A DNA stretch of 8,706 bases from an uncultured Collinsella sp. (GCA_900551625.1 URWZ01000056.1:1-8706), one strand, 5' to 3'; shown: positions 1 through 6,817, counted from the first letter of the stretch. Program-made: numbers and translations. The notes: generated from the letters alone by a model not told the origin.

Positions 1-19
1 CCCCTTCAAAGCGTGGGTC

Positions 20-206
20 CCTGTAGACATCGCTAGCTACGTTGCCATAGGGCCACCCAGGGGCATCCCCTTAAAAACATTCCGCAGCACGAGGCCCGCT
101 TATCCGCAGCTCCGAAGGAGCAGGATAAGTGGGCCTCAAGTGCGAGGACGTTTTTAAGGGGATGCCCCTGGGTGGCCCGGACAGACCGATCGGCGATGTC
201 TACAGG
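20..206 (-). repeat. Three-tier intergenic hairpin element downstream of thrB (element A)
   Basis: Three nested inverted repeats are visible. The outer arms 20-33 and 193-206 are 14 bp and perfect. The middle arms 50-78 and 150-178 are 29 bp and perfect. The inner arms 91-105 and 123-137 are 15 bp with one non-Watson-Crick pair, which is G-U if the plus strand is transcribed and A-C in the thrB sense. The apical 17 nt (106-122) contain a small hairpin, GCTCC-TTC-GGAGC on the minus strand. Read on the minus strand, the spacer after the middle arm begins GTCCTCG and the returning spacer contains CTGCGGA; both recur in the element after asd. The right outer arm covers the thrB stop codon. No U-tract follows the hairpin, so it is not a textbook intrinsic terminator. 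It may act in 3'-end formation or mRNA stability, or it may be a repeated DNA element. Confidence 0.85.
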
Positions 207-1081
207 TACTCGATTTGAGCGCCTTCCGTGTCGCACGTCAGAATATGCGTATCACACTTAGGGAACTGCTCGCGCAGCTTGACCTGCAGGAACTTTGCCA
301 CGATGGTGTCGTCGGTCACAGCCATAAGGGTCGAGCCCGATCCGCTGATCCAGATGGTCTTGGCGCCGCCGTTAAGGCAGGTGTCGCGCACGGCGTTGTA
401 GTCGGGAATCAGACGGCGACGATAGGGTTCCTGGATGCGGTCGTCATTGGCGGCGGCAATCAGGTCGAGGTTGCCGGACTCAAGACCGCGCGTCATGCCG
501 GCGATGCGGCCCATCTGCCATACGGCGGTGGAGAGCGGAACCTCCTGCGGCACGACCTTGCGCGCCTCGCTCGTATGCACCTCGTAGGGCGGAATCACGG
601 TAATAAAACGCAGGCGATCGCTCACCTCGTAGCGCAGGCACTGGGGGAGCGAATCGGTCGGCGTAAAGGAGCAGACGGCGCCGCCCAGGATAGCGGGGGC
701 GACGTTATCGGGATGGCCCTCGACCTCGGTGGCAATGCGGACGAGCTCGGCACGGTCGACGGTGTGGCCTGTCAGCGCGGCGGCGGCCATAATGCCGGCG
801 ACGACACAGGTGGAGCTGGAGCCCAGGCCGCGGGCGACGGGAACGTCAGTCTGAATGTCGATGGCGACGGGGAAGGCCGGCTCGCCCCATGCGGCCAGTG
901 CATCGACAAAGCTAACGTAGACCAGGTTGTTCTCGTTTTGGAATTCCTCGGGGCAGCCCGAGATGGTGAGCTTGTCGGCGCGCTCGAAGGTGAAGTGCGA
1001 GTAGAGGCTGACGGCCATGCCGAGGGTGTCGTAGCCGATGCCTAGGTTGGCGCTGGTGGCGGGGACGGTGATCTTGATCAT
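200..1081 (-). CDS. thrB: Homoserine kinase
   Basis: Phosphorylates the hydroxyl of L-homoserine with ATP, the first of the two steps from homoserine to threonine; a cytoplasmic enzyme of the GHMP kinase family. The 293-residue protein is of usual length. It has an N-terminal VPATSANLGIGYDTLG segment (6-21), the glycine/serine-rich ATP loop PVARGLGSSS (81-90), the EGHPDNVAPAILGG motif (121-134) and the C-terminal GHMP motif WISGSGST (244-251). The ATG at 1081 is preceded on the minus strand by AGGAG about seven bases upstream, which supports this start. It lies downstream of thrC on the same strand, but a terminator and a long inverted repeat separate them, so it may have its own promoter or depend on read-through. 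The stop codon lies inside the outer arm of a large hairpin element. Confidence 0.96.
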   Translation of the reverse strand: MIKITVPATSANLGIGYDTLGMAVSLYSHFTFERADKLTISGCPEEFQNENNLVYVSFVDALAAWGEPAFPVAIDIQTDVPVARGLGSSSTCVVAGIMAAAALTGHTVDRAELVRIATEVEGHPDNVAPAILGGAVCSFTPTDSLPQCLRYEVSDRLRFITVIPPYEVHTSEARKVVPQEVPLSTAVWQMGRIAGMTRGLESGNLDLIAAANDDRIQEPYRRRLIPDYNAVRDTCLNGGAKTIWISGSGSTLMAVTDDTIVAKFLQVKLREQFPKCDTHILTCDTEGAQIEYL

Positions 1082-1096
1082 GGGAATCTCCTGGGC

Positions 1097-1202
1097 GGTC
1101 TGCCTGTTTAGTTCGCTGCTCGGGCAGTCCTGGCTCGCTCGGAAAGCACATTAAGTGCTTTCCGGCTCGTGCGGAACTCGCGACGAACTAAACAGGCAGA
1201 CC
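1097..1202. repeat. Long inverted repeat between thrC and thrB (element B)
   Basis: Perfect 19-bp arms at 1097-1115 and 1184-1202 enclose 68 nt. At the centre of these is a second perfect 9-bp stem (1141-1149 with 1155-1163) around the loop ATTAA. The unpaired flanks between the two stems are 25 and 20 nt long and G+C rich. The right arm lies about 40 bp beyond the thrC terminator and the left arm ends 15 bp before the thrB start codon, so any transcript begun between them would carry this fold in the thrB leader. A weak -10-like GATAAT lies on the minus strand at 1219-1224 with no good -35. The design resembles the elements after thrB and asd (arm, spacer, inner stem, loop), but the loop sequence differs. 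Confidence 0.8.
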
Positions 1203-1240
1203 CGCATGTCAGCTCGTCATTATCCCGGTGAGTATCTGAT

Positions 1241-1270
1241 AAAAGAAGGTGCGCCGGCTTTCGCCGGCGC
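1241..1270 (-). terminator. Intrinsic terminator of thrC
   Basis: On the minus strand an 8-bp perfect stem, GCGCCGGC with GCCGGCGC (1263-1270 with 1251-1258), is closed by a GAAA tetraloop and followed by ACCTTCTTTT, a U-rich tract at 1241-1247. It begins 12 bp after the thrC stop codon. This is a standard rho-independent terminator and implies that thrC and thrB are at least partly uncoupled. Confidence 0.85.
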
Positions 1271-1282
1271 CTTATAAGGGGT

Positions 1283-2800
1283 TTAGTTGGTGGCCATCTT
1301 TTTTGCAGCCTGCTCCACGTAGTTGGCCATGTCGGCTACGTCGCAGACGTCTTCGAAGCGGACGGGCTTGGACTCGAGCTTGGCGAGCTGTGCCGGGGCG
1401 ACCGTATTGGTGGCCTGCTCGAGCACGCGCATGGCCTCAAAGTCGTCCTCGGGAACGTCGAGTCCCAGGGCGTCGCAGCAGGCGCGCGGGAACTTGTAGG
1501 GGCTGGCGGTCGAAAGCAGCACGCGGGCCTTGGCGCCCTCGGCGGGGGCGACCTTTTCGAAGACGTGATAGCCGCAAGCGGTGTGCGGGTCGATCACGTA
1601 GCCGTTCGCATCCCAGCAGCTCTTGATGGCAGTGCGGACCTCGTCCTCGCTGGCCCAACCACAGCCAAAGATACTCTGAATCTTTGCCAGCAGGTCGGCG
1701 GGAATCTCGTAGCGACCAGTCTGTGCCAGCTGCTCCATAAGGCCGGCAATGAGCTCGCAGTCGCCATCGGACAGGAAGTACAGCATGCGCTCCAGGTTGG
1801 AGCTAATAAGGATGTCCATCGACGGCGAGATGGTCGTGAAGAACGGACGGTTGCGGTCGTAGACGCCGGTGGTCAGGAAGTCAGCCAGCACGTTGTTCTT
1901 GTCGCTCGCGACGATGAGCTTGGCGACGGGTAGACCCATGCGCTTGGCATAGTAACCGGCCAGGATATCGCCAAAGTTGCCGGTCGGTACGCAGAACTCC
2001 ACGGCATCGCCAGCCTTGATGGCGCCGGCGCGCAGCAGCTGCGCATAGGCGGCAAAGTAGTAGACGACCTGCGGCACCAGGCGGCCGACGTTGATGGAGT
2101 TGGCGCTCGAAAGCACCGTGCCGGCGGCCTCAAGACGCTCGGCAAGCTCCTTATCGGCAAAGATGCGCTTGACGGCGCTCTGGGCGTCGTCAAAGTTGCC
2201 GCGGATGCCGCAGACGGCAACGTTATCGCCCTCCTGAGTGGACATCTGCAGATTCTGCACGCGGCTGACTTTGCCCTCGGGATAAAAGACGGTGATGCCC
2301 GTGCCCGGGGCGTCGGCAAAGCCGGCGAGTGCTGCCTTGCCCGTGTCACCCGACGTGGCGGTGACGATCATGATGCGCTCGGCGCCACCGTCCTTGGCGG
2401 AAGTGCGGGCCATCAGACGGGGGAGCATCTGCAGGGCGACGTCCTTAAAGGCGCTTGTGGGGCCGCCAAAGAGCTCCATCACATAGGTCTGAGGGACGTC
2501 AGCGCCCGGCGCAGCGTCGAGTTTGACGAGCGGCGTAACCTCTTCACTCGCGAACGTGCCGCGGTATGCCTCGTCGACACACGCCGAAATTTCTTCGGCT
2601 GTGTAATCATTCAGTAACATTCCCAACACATCTTGAGCGATTTCAAAGTACGATTTATCTGCAAGCGAGCTGATATCGACCTGCTGGGTGCCGAGCTCGT
2701 CCGAGACAAACAGACCCCCGTCGGGAGCGATGCCGGTGCGGATTGCCACCTTACTTGAGCACGATAAAGTGCGTCCTCGTGTACTATGATAAGTTCCCAT
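1283..2800 (-). CDS. thrC: Threonine synthase
   Basis: Converts O-phospho-L-homoserine to L-threonine with release of phosphate, using pyridoxal phosphate; the last step of threonine synthesis, in the cytoplasm. The 505-residue protein begins MGTYHSTRGR and continues to APDGGLFV (25-32), the usual N-terminal signature of this family. The PLP-binding lysine is K119 in FGGPTSAFKD (111-120). The segment TATSGDTGKAALAGF and the later PTGNFGDILAGYYAKRMGLP are the phosphate-binding and glycine-rich motifs expected of the fold. I chose the ATG at 2800 over a possible ATG at 2845 because it has GAGGAG about nine bases upstream, matches the family N-terminus, and leaves room for the divergent promoter. 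A good terminator follows the gene, and thrB lies downstream. Confidence 0.95.
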   Translation of the reverse strand: MGTYHSTRGRTLSCSSKVAIRTGIAPDGGLFVSDELGTQQVDISSLADKSYFEIAQDVLGMLLNDYTAEEISACVDEAYRGTFASEEVTPLVKLDAAPGADVPQTYVMELFGGPTSAFKDVALQMLPRLMARTSAKDGGAERIMIVTATSGDTGKAALAGFADAPGTGITVFYPEGKVSRVQNLQMSTQEGDNVAVCGIRGNFDDAQSAVKRIFADKELAERLEAAGTVLSSANSINVGRLVPQVVYYFAAYAQLLRAGAIKAGDAVEFCVPTGNFGDILAGYYAKRMGLPVAKLIVASDKNNVLADFLTTGVYDRNRPFFTTISPSMDILISSNLERMLYFLSDGDCELIAGLMEQLAQTGRYEIPADLLAKIQSIFGCGWASEDEVRTAIKSCWDANGYVIDPHTACGYHVFEKVAPAEGAKARVLLSTASPYKFPRACCDALGLDVPEDDFEAMRVLEQATNTVAPAQLAKLESKPVRFEDVCDVADMANYVEQAAKKMATN

Positions 2801-2904
2801 ATAACACTGCTCCTCGGATGCCTTGGTCCCAATCGGTGAAACCATGGTATCAGAGCGCGCAAAATAGGTTCGCAGAGGCTTTTTAGAAAGGTAACCTCCA
2901 GCCC
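2801..2904. promoter_or_regulatory. Divergent promoter region between thrC and lysC
   Basis: About 104 bp separate the chosen thrC start from the lysC start, so promoters for both must lie here or inside the genes. For lysC, an extended -10-like sequence TGGTATCAG (core 2848-2853) has a poor -35-like TTGGTC at 2823-2828 with long spacing. I see no clear thrC promoter and no operator. The region is too short for a lysine riboswitch. The specific promoter call is tentative. Confidence 0.3.
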
Positions 2905-4293
2905 ATGATTAAGATTGCCAAGTTTGGCGGCTCGTCGGTCGCCGACGCCGAACACTTCAAGAAGATCAAGGCCATCGTCGATGCCGACCCTGCCCGCCGT
3001 TTTGTGGTGGTTTCCGCCTGCGGTCGCCGCTTTAAGGGCGACACCAAGGTGACCGACCTGCTCTACCTGGTTAACGCGCACGTTAAGTATCACGTGTCGT
3101 GCGAGGAGCTGCTCGAGGACATCGGTCAGCGCTATTTTGATATCGCTGACGAGCTGGAGCTCACCTATCCCATACGCGAGGAGTTCGCGGCCTTTGCCGA
3201 GCGCGCCCGCTCGGGCGGCTACTCTACCGAGGAGCTCGTGAGCCGCGGCGAGTACTTCACCGCTCGCCTGATGTCCGAGTACCTGGGCCTGCCGTTCCTG
3301 GACGCCGCGACGGTTGTGGCGTTCCATCACGACGGTACGCTCAGCATGAACCGCACCTCCGAGTTGGTGCAGGAGTACGGCCAGCAGGGCGGCTTTGTTA
3401 TGCCTGGTTTCTACGGCGCGACGCGTGAGGGCCAGATCAAGCTGCTCGACCGTGGCGGCGGCGATATCTCGGGCTCGATCTTGGCCAAGTGCCTGGGCGC
3501 CGATCTGTACGAGAACTGGACCGACGTCTCGGGCTTCTATTCTGCCGATCCGCGTATTGTTCCCGAGGCTCAGCCCATTGCGCGCGTTACCTACGAGGAG
3601 CTGCGCGAGCTTTCGTACATGGGCGCAAGCGTCCTGCACGAGGAAGCCGTGTTCCCTGTGCGCGAGGCGGGTATTCCGCTGGTCATCAAGAACACCAATG
3701 CGCCGCAGGACCCCGGTACCATCATTAGCGAGACGGCTGATGAAGGCGAGGCGGAGCCCATCATTACCGGCGTGACCGGCAAGCGCGGTTTTGTCGCCAT
3801 CAACGTCGCCCGCGACCGCACCAAGCCCCGCGTCGGCTTTATGCGCCGTGCGCTTTCGGTGTTCGAGCGCTATGACGTTTCCGTCGAGCACATGCCCACC
3901 GGTGTCGACCGCTTTGGCGCCGTGGTGCAGGAGCAGGACGTTCACGATTCACTGTACTCGCTCGTGGGCGACATTCAGCAGGAGGTCGAGCCGCTCGAGA
4001 TCGAGGTTGTCGAGGGCCTGGCACTTATCGCGACCGTCGGCCGTAACCTGCGCGGTCGTGCCGGCATCTCGGGCCACCTGTTTGGCATGCTTGGCCAGGC
4101 TGGCGTGAGCGTGCGTATGATTTCGCAGAGCTGCGACGAGATCAATATCATCATCGGTGTGGAGGAGAAGGACTTTGATCTGGCGATTCAGACCATTTAC
4201 CGCGCCTTCTCCGACGAGAACGGCATTGTGAAGGTCTCCGATCTGGAGGCTCCCGCGCCGGTCGATCCCGCTCTGGTCGCGCTCCACAAGTAG
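2905..4293 (+). CDS. lysC: Aspartate kinase (monofunctional)
   Basis: Phosphorylates L-aspartate to aspartyl-4-phosphate, the committed step to lysine, threonine and methionine. The 462 residues comprise an amino-acid kinase domain beginning with KFGGSSV (6-12), with SRGEYFTARLMS (113-124) and VLHEEAVFPVREAGIPLVIKNT (243-264). Two C-terminal ACT-type regions follow, at roughly 310-345 and 370-435. ACT regions in this family bind end-product amino acids, so feedback inhibition is likely; which amino acid acts here cannot be read. The usual RGGSD motif reads RGGGD at 183-187, with glycine replacing serine. There is no fused homoserine dehydrogenase. The ATG at 2905 has AAAGG about 13 bases upstream, a rather long spacing, but MIKIAKFGGSS is the expected N-terminus. 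The gene diverges from thrC and precedes asd, which uses its product. Confidence 0.96.
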   Translation: MIKIAKFGGSSVADAEHFKKIKAIVDADPARRFVVVSACGRRFKGDTKVTDLLYLVNAHVKYHVSCEELLEDIGQRYFDIADELELTYPIREEFAAFAERARSGGYSTEELVSRGEYFTARLMSEYLGLPFLDAATVVAFHHDGTLSMNRTSELVQEYGQQGGFVMPGFYGATREGQIKLLDRGGGDISGSILAKCLGADLYENWTDVSGFYSADPRIVPEAQPIARVTYEELRELSYMGASVLHEEAVFPVREAGIPLVIKNTNAPQDPGTIISETADEGEAEPIITGVTGKRGFVAINVARDRTKPRVGFMRRALSVFERYDVSVEHMPTGVDRFGAVVQEQDVHDSLYSLVGDIQQEVEPLEIEVVEGLALIATVGRNLRGRAGISGHLFGMLGQAGVSVRMISQSCDEINIIIGVEEKDFDLAIQTIYRAFSDENGIVKVSDLEAPAPVDPALVALHK

Positions 4294-4304
4294 CTGCTAT
4301 CCCA

Positions 4305-4335
4305 GTAGATTTTTGGACTTGCCTCAAAAATCTAT
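4305..4335. repeat. A/T-rich hairpin after lysC
   Basis: A perfect 10-bp inverted repeat, TAGATTTTTG (4306-4315) with CAAAAATCTA (4325-4334), can be extended by a G-T pair on each side. It starts 12 bp after the lysC stop codon. The T-run is inside the stem rather than after it, so it is an atypical terminator. It may be a first 3' stabilising or termination hairpin ahead of the GC-rich one at 4366-4392. Confidence 0.7.
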
Positions 4336-4365
4336 GGCGGGGCGTTTCGTTTCGGTTTCGTTTCG

Positions 4366-4398
4366 ACGGGGCGGGTTTCGTGTCCGCCCCGTTCTTGT
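4366..4398 (+). terminator. Probable terminator between lysC and asd
   Basis: A perfect 9-bp stem, ACGGGGCGG (4366-4374) with CCGCCCCGT (4384-4392), has a 9-nt loop and is followed by TCTTGT, a short U-rich tail. It is preceded by four copies of TTTCG at 4345-4365. The tail is weak for an intrinsic terminator, so some read-through into asd is possible. Confidence 0.6.
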
Positions 4399-4466
4399 AT
4401 ACACTGACAACAATAATCAGCCTGCTCGGCGTGCGGGCAAAAGCCAAAACCTTTAAAGGGGGAAGC

Positions 4467-5492
4467 ATGAAACAGTACACGGTTGCTATTTTGGGCGCGA
4501 CGGGAGCCGTGGGCACCCAGATGCTCGAGTGCCTCAACGAGCAGGAGTTCCCGGTCGGCAAGCTCAAGCTGTTGGCAAGTGCACGCTCCGCGGGTAAGAC
4601 CGTTGAGTTCCGCGGTGAGCAGATCGTGATCGAAGAGGCTTGCCCCGAGGCCTTTGAGGGCTGTGATATTGTGCTCGGAGCCGCCGGTGACGATATCGCG
4701 AAGGAGCTACTGCCTGAGGCCGTCAAGCGCGGCGCCGTCGTGGTCGACAACAGCCATGCCTTCCGCATGGATCCCGAGGTACCGCTGGTCGTGCCCGAGA
4801 TCAATGCCGACGATATCAAGTGGCATCACGGCCTTATCGCCAATCCCAACTGCGCGACCATCATCGGCCTGGTTCCCACGTGGCCGCTGCATCAGCTCGC
4901 CGGCGTGAAGCGCATGATTGTTTCGACGTATCAGGCGGCTTCGGGCGCCGGCGCTCCCGGTATGGCCGAGCTCGAGGCTCAGCTGGTCGCCCTGGGCCGT
5001 GGCGAGGAGATTCCCGAGCCGCGCGCATTTGCCGCCCAGCTCGCGAGCAACCTGATTCCGCAGATTGGCGGCGTCAAGGAGGAGGGCTTTACCTCCGAGG
5101 AGATGAAGCTGCAGAACGAGGGCCGCAAGATCATGCACCTGCCCGAGCTGCGCGTGAACTGCACCTGCGTGCGCGTGCCTGTGCTGCGCTCGCACTCCGA
5201 GAGCATTACGCTTGAGTTTGAGCGCGACATTACGGTTGACGAGGCCCGTGCTGCGCTGGCTGCCGCTCCGGGCGTGAAGCTGGTTGACGACATGAGCGCC
5301 GATGATGCGCACGATCGCTTCCCCATGCCGATGGATACGTCCGACCAGGATTTGATTTGGGTCGGTCGCGTGCGCCGCGACATCTCGAACCCCGAGGCCG
5401 CGCGTGGCATCACCTTCTGGTGCTGCGGCGACCAAATCCGTAAGGGCGCGGCAACCAACGCCGTCCAGATCGCTAAGCTGCTCTGCGAGTAG
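4467..5492 (+). CDS. asd: Aspartate-semialdehyde dehydrogenase
   Basis: Reduces aspartyl-4-phosphate with NADPH to aspartate-4-semialdehyde, the branch point for lysine and for homoserine-derived amino acids. The 341-residue protein opens with the dinucleotide-binding loop ILGATGAVG (8-16). The catalytic cysteine is C129 in ANPNCATI. GAGAPGMAELEAQ and the substrate-binding CVRVPVLRSHSES follow as in bacterial enzymes of this family. The ATG at 4467 is preceded by AAAGGGGG with about four bases of spacing. An in-frame GTG at 4380 would place the start inside the upstream hairpin and add residues before the Rossmann strand, so I rejected it. It stands just downstream of lysC, which makes its substrate. 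Twelve bases after its stop codon begins a large hairpin element related to the one after thrB. Confidence 0.97.
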   Translation: MKQYTVAILGATGAVGTQMLECLNEQEFPVGKLKLLASARSAGKTVEFRGEQIVIEEACPEAFEGCDIVLGAAGDDIAKELLPEAVKRGAVVVDNSHAFRMDPEVPLVVPEINADDIKWHHGLIANPNCATIIGLVPTWPLHQLAGVKRMIVSTYQAASGAGAPGMAELEAQLVALGRGEEIPEPRAFAAQLASNLIPQIGGVKEEGFTSEEMKLQNEGRKIMHLPELRVNCTCVRVPVLRSHSESITLEFERDITVDEARAALAAAPGVKLVDDMSADDAHDRFPMPMDTSDQDLIWVGRVRRDISNPEAARGITFWCCGDQIRKGAATNAVQIAKLLCE

Positions 5493-5504
5493 TGTGACCT
5501 GTCC

Positions 5505-5634
5505 GGCGGGGGCCGGGCTTAGTTTTCAGAACGTCCTCGACCATGTGTGGCGCCTTGTCCTGCTCCTTCGGAGCCGCGGACAAGGCGCCACACTGGTCTG
5601 CGGAGTGTTCTGAAAACTAAGCCCGGCCCCCGCC
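5505..5634 (+). repeat. Three-tier intergenic hairpin element downstream of asd (element C)
   Basis: Perfect 28-bp outer arms lie at 5505-5532 and 5607-5634, and a perfect 16-bp inner stem at 5545-5560 and 5578-5593. The apical 17 nt at 5561-5577 again form GCTCC-TTC-GGAGC. Read on the plus strand, the left spacer begins GTCCTCG (5533-5539) and the right spacer contains CTGCGGA (5599-5605). The apical segment differs at one position from that of the element after thrB, whereas arm and stem sequences are unrelated to it. The element begins 12 bp after the asd stop in the sense direction and is not followed by a U-tract. It is either a structured RNA family or a fold-conserved repeated DNA element. 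Confidence 0.85.
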
Positions 5635-5897
5635 TGCGGCGACGCTGCTGCAAGCGATCTGCGGTGGGGTCGTTGTCGGTTGGGGCCGCTGGGCTGATGT
5701 GGGGGCACGTGGCTGTTGCGGGCCCTAGTCCCGGCGGCGACCCCGGCGCTTCGCGCCTGCCGCCTTTTGGGACTGTGGAGCGCCGCCGGCAGCTGCGGCG
5801 CTGTTGCGCCTGCTGCCTGCGGGAACTTTGGGGTTGAGGCGGTAACTTTGGCGCGCCTGTGTTTGTTGCTTGTGAGGGCTTAGGGGTTGATGCGAAT
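5635..5897. other. Noncoding G+C-rich gap with nested hairpins
   Basis: No reading frame here looks like a gene. A nested fold occupies 5727-5774: AGTCCC pairs with GGGACT, GGCGGC with GCCGCC, and an apical GGCGC-TTC-GCGCC closes it (5745-5757). Immediately after it, an 8-bp stem AGCGCCGC/GCGGCGCT (5779-5786 with 5795-5802) surrounds an 8-nt loop. No U-tract follows either. Purpose unknown; they continue the run of fold-back structures in the asd-ogt gap. Confidence 0.6.
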
Positions 5898-6079
5898 CGA
5901 AGGTGAATGGTTTTCCGGGAAGTGAACGACCTATTTTGGACCCTTGAAGCATCGGCATATTTTGGCCGCCATTTCCTGCGGTTTTATCGCATGAATCCTG
6001 CTGTTTTGCAATTAAAAAATGCGGATGCTTCGGGGCCCTAGTTTTACTCGTCCACTTCTCGGAAAACCATTCACCTTCG
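5898..6079. repeat. Long inverted repeat upstream of ogt (element D)
   Basis: The 27-bp arms 5898-5924 and 6053-6079 match at all but one position (G5918 opposite T6059, a wobble pair in plus-strand RNA). A further CGA/TCG pairing lies just inside (5927-5929 with 6049-6051). The 128-nt interior holds a second, imperfect 13-bp stem (5946-5958 with 6019-6031, one mismatch) and a small CCGC/GCGG hairpin. The interior is A/T-richer than its surroundings. Length (~180 bp), terminal inverted repeats and absence of an ORF are compatible with a small non-autonomous mobile element or with a structured RNA. I see no clear target-site duplication. Confidence 0.75.
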
Positions 6080-6238
6080 TTTTTGCCGGACATCGTTTTG
6101 GGCGTTGCGACTCGGTATCGGCCGATATTGAGAGGGAAAACGCCCTCTCTTGGACAATCGAGTCTGTCCGGACGCATCTGCGGGAGTTGTCTGCACAATT
6201 CGCGGTATTATGGAGCGGAGTTTTGAAAGGAGCCGCTG

Positions 6239-6817
6239 GTGGTCACGACGACGTTTGCTTCGCCTTTGGGCGAAATCTTGCTTGCCGCTGATGGCCGCGG
6301 TCTGACGGGGCTTTGGTTTGAGGGGCAGGAGCACTTTGGCTCCACGCTTCTCAAAGAAGATGCGGAGTACGTTGAAGGTGCCGATGCGGTTTCTGGTGCT
6401 GGCGGCATGTCGTCGGTGAGTCCCGCAAATGGTGTAGCCTCTTCGGTGCTTGAACGTTCCTGGGCTTGGCTGAATGCTTATTTTGCAGGGCAGGAACCTC
6501 GGTTTACGCCGCCGTTACATATGATCGGCACGGCGTTTCAGCGCGAGGTTTGGTTTGAGCTGCTTTCCATTCCGCGTGGCGAGGTTGCCACGTATGGCGA
6601 GATCGCCCGGCGTGTTGCGGCTCGACATCGTGTACCGGGAAACGAGGCGCCCGTTGTGTCTCCTCGTGCGGTGGGGGCTGCGGTCGCACGTAATCCCATT
6701 TCGATTATCGTGCCGTGCCATCGCGTGGTGGCGGCCGACGGATCGCTCAACGGATATGCCGGCGGCCTTGACCGCAAGGAGTGGCTGCTGCGGCTCGAGG
6801 GTGCGTACGAGGAGTAA
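6239..6817 (+). CDS. ogt: Methylated-DNA--protein-cysteine methyltransferase (Ogt/MGMT family)
   Basis: A suicide repair protein that moves alkyl groups from O6-alkylguanine in DNA to its own cysteine. The 192 residues comprise a variable N-terminal half and a conserved C-terminal DNA-binding domain starting near residue 98 (TAFQREVWFELLSIPRGEVATYGEIA). The acceptor cysteine is C160 in the IIVPCHRVV motif. R143 in SPRAVGAAVARNP fits the base-flipping arginine and N152 the conserved asparagine. Two stretches look longer than usual: a low-complexity Gly/Ala/Ser segment around 47-70, and about a dozen residues (129-141) between the recognition helix region and RAVG. The start is GTG at 6239, with AAAGGAG at 6226-6232 ideally spaced. 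The long gap upstream suggests its own promoter, but I could not identify one confidently. Confidence 0.93.
   Translation: MVTTTFASPLGEILLAADGRGLTGLWFEGQEHFGSTLLKEDAEYVEGADAVSGAGGMSSVSPANGVASSVLERSWAWLNAYFAGQEPRFTPPLHMIGTAFQREVWFELLSIPRGEVATYGEIARRVAARHRVPGNEAPVVSPRAVGAAVARNPISIIVPCHRVVAADGSLNGYAGGLDRKEWLLRLEGAYEE

Noticed and set aside
20..206. Integron attC sites as an explanation for the post-gene hairpins
   Set aside because: Structure and post-stop location are reminiscent, but the arms lack recognisable GTTRRRY/RYYYAAC core sites at the expected places and the genes are core biosynthetic genes without an integrase in view.
2801..2845. N-terminal extension of threonine synthase to an ATG at 2845
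   Set aside because: The ATG at 2800 has a better ribosome-binding site and the family's N-terminal sequence; the extension overlaps the likely divergent promoter.
2801..2904. Lysine riboswitch or threonine attenuator before lysC/thrC
   Set aside because: The gap is too short for an L-box, and I see no leader peptide with runs of Thr, Ile or Lys codons.
2611..3945. 444-codon open frame antisense to lysC
   Set aside because: It is a shadow of the high-G+C lysC codons; the sense strand encodes a clear aspartate kinase.
4345..4365. TTTCG repeated four times as a functional tandem repeat
   Set aside because: Too short and simple to support a function; noted only within the terminator entry.
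4380..4466. Extended Asd starting at GTG 4380
   Set aside because: The extension lies over the terminator hairpin, lacks a ribosome-binding site and precedes the Rossmann strand without family support.
5725..6198. 157-codon minus-strand open frame in the asd-ogt gap
   Set aside because: It runs across two unrelated inverted repeats, its composition is unlike neighbouring proteins, and no domain is recognisable.
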